A stretch of 35,306 nt of DNA from Sphaerochaetaceae bacterium (lineage in GTDB: Bacteria > Spirochaetota > Spirochaetia > Sphaerochaetales > Sphaerochaetaceae): assembly GCA_024684115.1 (NCBI GenBank), contig JAIKXP010000051.1, positions 1 through 35,306 on the forward strand, read 5' to 3'. The stretch's first letter is position 1. The number at the start of each line of letters is the position of its first letter. Below, in pieces: positions 32,078 to 35,306 of this stretch. The notes under the pieces are model-generated. The model was given only the letters and a program-made list of their open reading frames with translations, was not told the origin of the DNA and did not search any database. Made by a program: the position numbers and the translations under genes.

Positions 32078-33571
32078 TTATTTTGAAAACTTCTTTTTCA
32101 GAACAAAGATTGTTGCAATCATAAGTACAATTCCGATTGGAAGTGTAATAAGCCAGTTTGGAATGAATCCTGCAATAATGTAGGTAACTGCTGAAACAGC
32201 TGCAACTGTAAGTGCATATGGAAGCTGTGTTGCAACGTGGACAACGTGGTCACACTGTGCACCGGCTGAAGCCATGATAGTTGTATCTGAAATAGGTGAA
32301 CAGTGGTCACCGCAGACAGCACCTGCCATACAGGCTGAAACACAGACAAGTCCGAGCGGAGTATCTGCCGGGAAGACTGAGATTGTAATAGGAATAAGAA
32401 TTCCGAATGTGCCCCAGCTTGTTCCTGTTGAGAATGAAAGACCTACGGCAATTACGAAGACAATAGCCGGAAGGAAGCTCTGAAGTCCGCCTGCTGATGA
32501 AGCAACAAGACCTGCTACAAACTCTTTGGCTCCGAGTGAATCAGTCATTGCCTTGAGGGTCCATGCGAAGATAAGGATAAGGATGGCCGGAACCATAGCC
32601 TTGAAACCTTCCGGAAGACCCTGCATGGCCTGCTTGTATGAAAGTCTCTTTCTGATGAGGTAGTAAATAATTGTAATTACGAGAGTTACTGTACTACCAA
32701 GCATGAGGCCGACTGAAGCATCTGAGTTGGAGAAAGCTGTTACGAAAGATTCGCCTGAGAAGAATCCGCCAGAGTAAATCATACCGATTACACAGCTTAT
32801 GATGAGAACTACGATAGGAAGAACAAGATCAAGAACAATAGCTCCGTTTGGCTTTGTATCTATGTCTCCGTATACAGCCTTAAGTCCTGAGAAGACATCT
32901 CCGGTCTTGTCTGTAATGTCCTCATACTTCTTCATTGGACCGTATTCGAACTTTGTAATTGCAAGTGTAAGCATCATTACAATAGTAAGAATTGCGTAGA
33001 AGTTGTAAGGAATGGCTCTGATGAAGAGTCCGAATCCACCCTCAGGTACAAAGCCTGAAACTGCAGCTGCCCATGAAGAAACAGGAGCAATGATACAGAT
33101 TGGAGCTGCTGTTGAGTCAATAAGATAGGCAAGCTTTGCTCTTGAGATTTTACCCTTGTCTGTAACCGGTCTCATGACTGAACCGACTGTAAGACAGTTG
33201 AAGTAGTCGTCAATGAAGATAAGTACGCCGAGTGTGATTGTAGCAAGCTGGGCACCGATCTTTGTCTTGATCTTTTTTGAAGCCCACTCGCCGAAAGCTG
33301 CTGAGCCGCCGGCCTTGTTCATAAGGCTGACAAGAGCACCGAGCATGACGAGGAAGACAAGAATACCTACGTTGTAGGAATCTGCAATTGAGCTTACAAA
33401 GCCATCCTCAAGCATGTGAACGAGTGTACCCTCAAAACTGAAACCTGAATAAAGAAGAGCTCCAGAGAGAATACCGATAAAAAGTGATGAGTAGACTTCT
33501 TTTGTAATAAGGGCAAGTCCGATTGCAATTATTGCAGGAAGAAGTGACCATGCGGTCTGGAATACGTTCAT
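32078..33571 (-). CDS. NhaC-family Na+-coupled carrier, probable lysine transporter
   Basis: The 497-residue protein has about twelve membrane segments and NhaC family features: LLPAIIAIGLALITKEVYSSLFIGILSGALL at the start, FIDDYFNCLTVGSVMRPVTDK near 118, and SFSTGTSWGTFGILIPI and CGDHCSPISDTTIMASAGAQCDH near 380-440. Family annotation would be Na+/H+ antiporter, but the transcript leader is a lysine riboswitch. Carriers of this family under lysine riboswitches are taken to be lysine transporters (LysW type), so lysine uptake is the better call. AAGGAG lies 7 nt before the ATG and is part of a regulatory hairpin. It is monocistronic with a terminator of its own. Confidence 0.88.
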   Translation of the reverse strand: MNVFQTAWSLLPAIIAIGLALITKEVYSSLFIGILSGALLYSGFSFEGTLVHMLEDGFVSSIADSYNVGILVFLVMLGALVSLMNKAGGSAAFGEWASKKIKTKIGAQLATITLGVLIFIDDYFNCLTVGSVMRPVTDKGKISRAKLAYLIDSTAAPICIIAPVSSWAAAVSGFVPEGGFGLFIRAIPYNFYAILTIVMMLTLAITKFEYGPMKKYEDITDKTGDVFSGLKAVYGDIDTKPNGAIVLDLVLPIVVLIISCVIGMIYSGGFFSGESFVTAFSNSDASVGLMLGSTVTLVITIIYYLIRKRLSYKQAMQGLPEGFKAMVPAILILIFAWTLKAMTDSLGAKEFVAGLVASSAGGLQSFLPAIVFVIAVGLSFSTGTSWGTFGILIPITISVFPADTPLGLVCVSACMAGAVCGDHCSPISDTTIMASAGAQCDHVVHVATQLPYALTVAAVSAVTYIIAGFIPNWLITLPIGIVLMIATIFVLKKKFSK

Positions 33572-33641
33572 GGGATAACTCCTTTTTTACAAATTCTGAA
33601 CAGAACCATGCTTATCATAGTTCTGTTTCAGGAATTATCCC
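33572..33641 (-). promoter_or_regulatory. Shine-Dalgarno-sequestering hairpin downstream of the lysine riboswitch
   Basis: On the minus strand GGGATAATTCC (33641-33631) pairs over 11 positions, one of them G-U, with GGAGTTATCCC (33582-33572). The latter contains the GGAG of the ribosome binding site and ends next to the ATG. Nested inside is CAGAAC/GTTCTG (33625-33620 with 33606-33601). No U tract follows, so control is probably at translation initiation. Confidence 0.75.
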
Positions 33642-33658
33642 GTATCCTTAACAGGAAT

Positions 33659-33821
33659 ATGACAGCTCTCCGGTCATTTAACCGACAGTATGCAGGATAT
33701 TTTCCAGCATCCCGGAATCTGAAAATACAGGTTTCTCTTCAGACCCTCGGCATCTGCTCCTTTCGCTGTATGCAATTACCTGAAACATAGCAGCTACTAT
33801 TAACAGACGCGCCTCTATCAT
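33659..33821 (-). promoter_or_regulatory. Lysine riboswitch (L box)
   Basis: On the minus strand the closing stem ATGATAG (33821-33815) pairs with CTGTCAT (33665-33659). Conserved core pieces appear in order: GATAGAGGCGCG, AATAGTAG, AAAGGAGCAGATGCCGAGG and CCGGAGAGCTGTC. These correspond to the L-box consensus (AGAGGxGCG, AGTA, GGxGxxxxxGCCGA, GGAGxGCTxTC). Known lysine riboswitches turn genes off when lysine is plentiful. Confidence 0.88.
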
Positions 33822-33842
33822 GATCTATTCAGTCGTGGACAA

Positions 33843-33869
33843 ACTATACCATTTAAAAAATATGGTCAA
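33843..33869 (-). promoter_or_regulatory. Candidate promoter of the lysine riboswitch transcript
   Basis: On the minus strand TTGACC (33869-33864) and TATAGT (33848-33843) are 15 nt apart, shorter than ideal. The start would fall about 15 nt before the riboswitch closing stem. Confidence 0.5.
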
Positions 33870-33914
33870 TATAAATATTTGCATATCCTGCAAATTTATG
33901 CAGAACTTATGAAT

Positions 33915-33943
33915 TTGCCTTAAATTTGAAAAGTAATTATAGT
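33915..33943 (+). promoter_or_regulatory. Promoter of the second MATE gene, near-leaderless
   Basis: TTGCCT (33915-33920) and TATAGT (33938-33943) are exactly 17 nt apart. The -10 ends 8 nt before the ATG at 33952, and no Shine-Dalgarno is present. Confidence 0.65.
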
Positions 33944-33951
33944 TTTACGGA

Positions 33952-35295
33952 ATGGAAAAACATTTTTTTGAAAAAACAAACCCGGTAAAACTCTTTTTCA
34001 TGGCTACAATTCCGGGAGCCATAAGCATGCTCGCTGCCTCTGCGTATCTTCTCATTGACGGAATACTTGTTGGCCGTCTTCTTGGAGAAGAGTGTTTTGC
34101 TGCGCTCAACCTTGCCATGCCTTATGTAAACATATGTTTTGCCATCTCCGACATGATAGGAGTCGGTTCCTCTGTTGTAATTGCGATAGAAATAGGAAAA
34201 AAACAGGAGAAAGAGGCAAACTCTGTCTTCACTGCCTCCATTCTTATAATTGAAATATCTGCAGTGGTTACAGGTGTAATCATGTATCTGCTTGCTCCTG
34301 TTCTTCTGTCCTTTTCAGGAGCTGAAGGAAACCTCTCAAGACTGGCCATAAGGTACCTCAGGATTTTTGCAGTCTGCGGACCTGTAACAACAATAATCTA
34401 TGCAATGGACAACTTTCTCAAGGACTGCGGGAAGATCAGATTCAGCCTTGTTCTCAACCTTATCTTTGCCCTCTCCTGCGGTGTGTTTGAATATATCTTA
34501 ATAAAATACACGGATATGGGACTTGACGGCTCAGCTTACGGCTATACTCTGGGAGCCTTTGTTATCATTCTCATTTTCTTTACTCCGTTTGTTCTCGGTA
34601 AAATGCCGCTTAAGTTTGCTTCCCCGGCATACGGATTCAAGATGGCCTATAGAATCTTTGCTAACGGCTTTTCAATATTCCTTAACTCAATGGCAAGCCA
34701 GATTCCAGCCATTATTATCAATACAATCCTTGTAGGTCTCGGCGGAGCCAGAGCAGTTTCAGTGTATGGAATGCTTCTTATCATAGACAGCGTTGCCCAG
34801 CCTCTCATGTACGGAACAACCGACGCAATCCAGCCGGCGGTAAGCTACAACTGGGGAGCCGGAAATATGGACAGGGTCAGAAAGCTTGAAAAGATTACCT
34901 ATATTGTTCTTGTCATTCTGGGTGCAGTATTTGCCTGCGTCTGTTTCTTCTTCCCCAATGTAATTGCATCTATGTTTGCCGATAATGAAGGGGTTCTGAC
35001 GCTGGCCGTTACAGCCATTCCACTTTTCGGACTCGGGTACCTCATGCGCTGGCTGAGTTTTGCAACAGTGGGTTTCATGCTCTCAATAGAGGCCTCAGGA
35101 GGAGCCATTTTAATTTCTTTCTGTGAAGCCCTCTTCTTCCCGATTCTCTCCCTTGTTCTGCTAAGGGGACTGGGTCTTAACGGCATATGGCTTAACTTTA
35201 CTTCATCCGCGTTTCTTACCGGAATCATGTGCATTTTCTTCACTGCAAAGACGCTGAAATACGTAAAGAGTACAGAATTGAGCAGCAGGGTCTGA
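33952..35295 (+). CDS. MATE-family efflux transporter (second copy)
   Basis: The 447-residue protein has about twelve membrane segments and the MatE layout: KLFFMATIPGAISMLAASAYLLIDGILVGRLLG at the N-terminus, IGVGSSVVIAIEIGKKQEKEAN near residue 65, and SVYGMLLIIDSVAQPLMYGTTDAIQPAVSYNWGAGNMDRV near residue 265-305. The last is typical of the MepA/VmrA-like branch, which exports drugs or metabolites with Na+ or H+. It is only distantly related to the MATE protein at 27432-28826. It is divergent from the lysine-riboswitch gene. The stop is 11 nt before the window end, so a downstream partner cannot be seen. Confidence 0.9.
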   Translation: MEKHFFEKTNPVKLFFMATIPGAISMLAASAYLLIDGILVGRLLGEECFAALNLAMPYVNICFAISDMIGVGSSVVIAIEIGKKQEKEANSVFTASILIIEISAVVTGVIMYLLAPVLLSFSGAEGNLSRLAIRYLRIFAVCGPVTTIIYAMDNFLKDCGKIRFSLVLNLIFALSCGVFEYILIKYTDMGLDGSAYGYTLGAFVIILIFFTPFVLGKMPLKFASPAYGFKMAYRIFANGFSIFLNSMASQIPAIIINTILVGLGGARAVSVYGMLLIIDSVAQPLMYGTTDAIQPAVSYNWGAGNMDRVRKLEKITYIVLVILGAVFACVCFFFPNVIASMFADNEGVLTLAVTAIPLFGLGYLMRWLSFATVGFMLSIEASGGAILISFCEALFFPILSLVLLRGLGLNGIWLNFTSSAFLTGIMCIFFTAKTLKYVKSTELSSRV

Positions 35296-35306
35296 ATATT
35301 GACCAT

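Noticed and set aside
33608-33790. Short plus-strand open frame in the gap between the NhaC and MATE genes.
   Set aside because: It is the complement of the lysine riboswitch; no start signal.

Overview
This 35.3 kb window is bacterial chromosome with moderate GC content and 26 protein-coding genes packed into short operons. No tRNA, rRNA, CRISPR array, transposase or phage gene was seen. The content suggests a strictly anaerobic, probably host-associated diderm, and I lean towards a Treponema-like spirochaete. The evidence is a monomeric [FeFe]-hydrogenase, citrate lyase fermentation genes, a periplasm-type binding-domain/permease fusion, a threonyl-tRNA synthetase without a TGS domain, many Na+-coupled carriers, and no respiratory genes. 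The taxonomic call is inference; no marker here settles it.

Layout. 1-3.5 kb: NUDIX hydrolase, aldo/keto reductase and Na+/phosphate cotransporter with a PhoU tail. 3.5-10.3 kb: a citrate fermentation cluster, citD-citE-citF plus a CitMHS citrate carrier, then citC and a fused citXG under a separate promoter. 10.4-12.1 kb: an AGCS Na+/alanine-type symporter convergent with a small XRE regulator whose promoter is covered by an inverted repeat. 12.4-14.7 kb (minus strand): a SAM methyltransferase followed by a group-B-type [FeFe]-hydrogenase. 14.8-18.3 kb (minus): an amino-acid ABC importer made of an ATPase with an extra GHKL-like tail and a permease carrying two almost identical binding domains, behind a strongly structured leader. 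18.4-21.3 kb (minus): csoR-copA copper efflux with a clear CsoR operator and a CopZ-like domain fused to CopA. 21.3-26.7 kb (minus): GPH sugar symporter, GH36 alpha-galactosidase, GT-B-like protein and YihY membrane protein, with overlapping junctions. 26.7-28.8 kb: acyl-ACP thioesterase convergent with a MATE exporter. 28.9-31.6 kb: thrS and a BI-1/YbhL protein. 31.6-32.1 kb: a gene-free stretch with a tandem repeat of about 136 bp. 32.1-33.9 kb: an NhaC-family carrier under a lysine riboswitch. 34-35.3 kb: a second MATE exporter.

The most interesting signals are regulatory. The leader of the amino-acid importer (18182-18308) starts at a good promoter, folds into a closed multi-stem structure, and has a 7-nt loop complementary to the Shine-Dalgarno region. 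It looks like a translational riboswitch of a class I do not recognise. The NhaC gene has a recognisable lysine riboswitch whose downstream hairpin buries the Shine-Dalgarno sequence. At least seven genes have a -10 box ending only 6-8 nt before the ATG and no ribosome binding site, which points to frequent leaderless mRNAs. CopA contains an internal Shine-Dalgarno and ATG that could yield a free CopZ chaperone.
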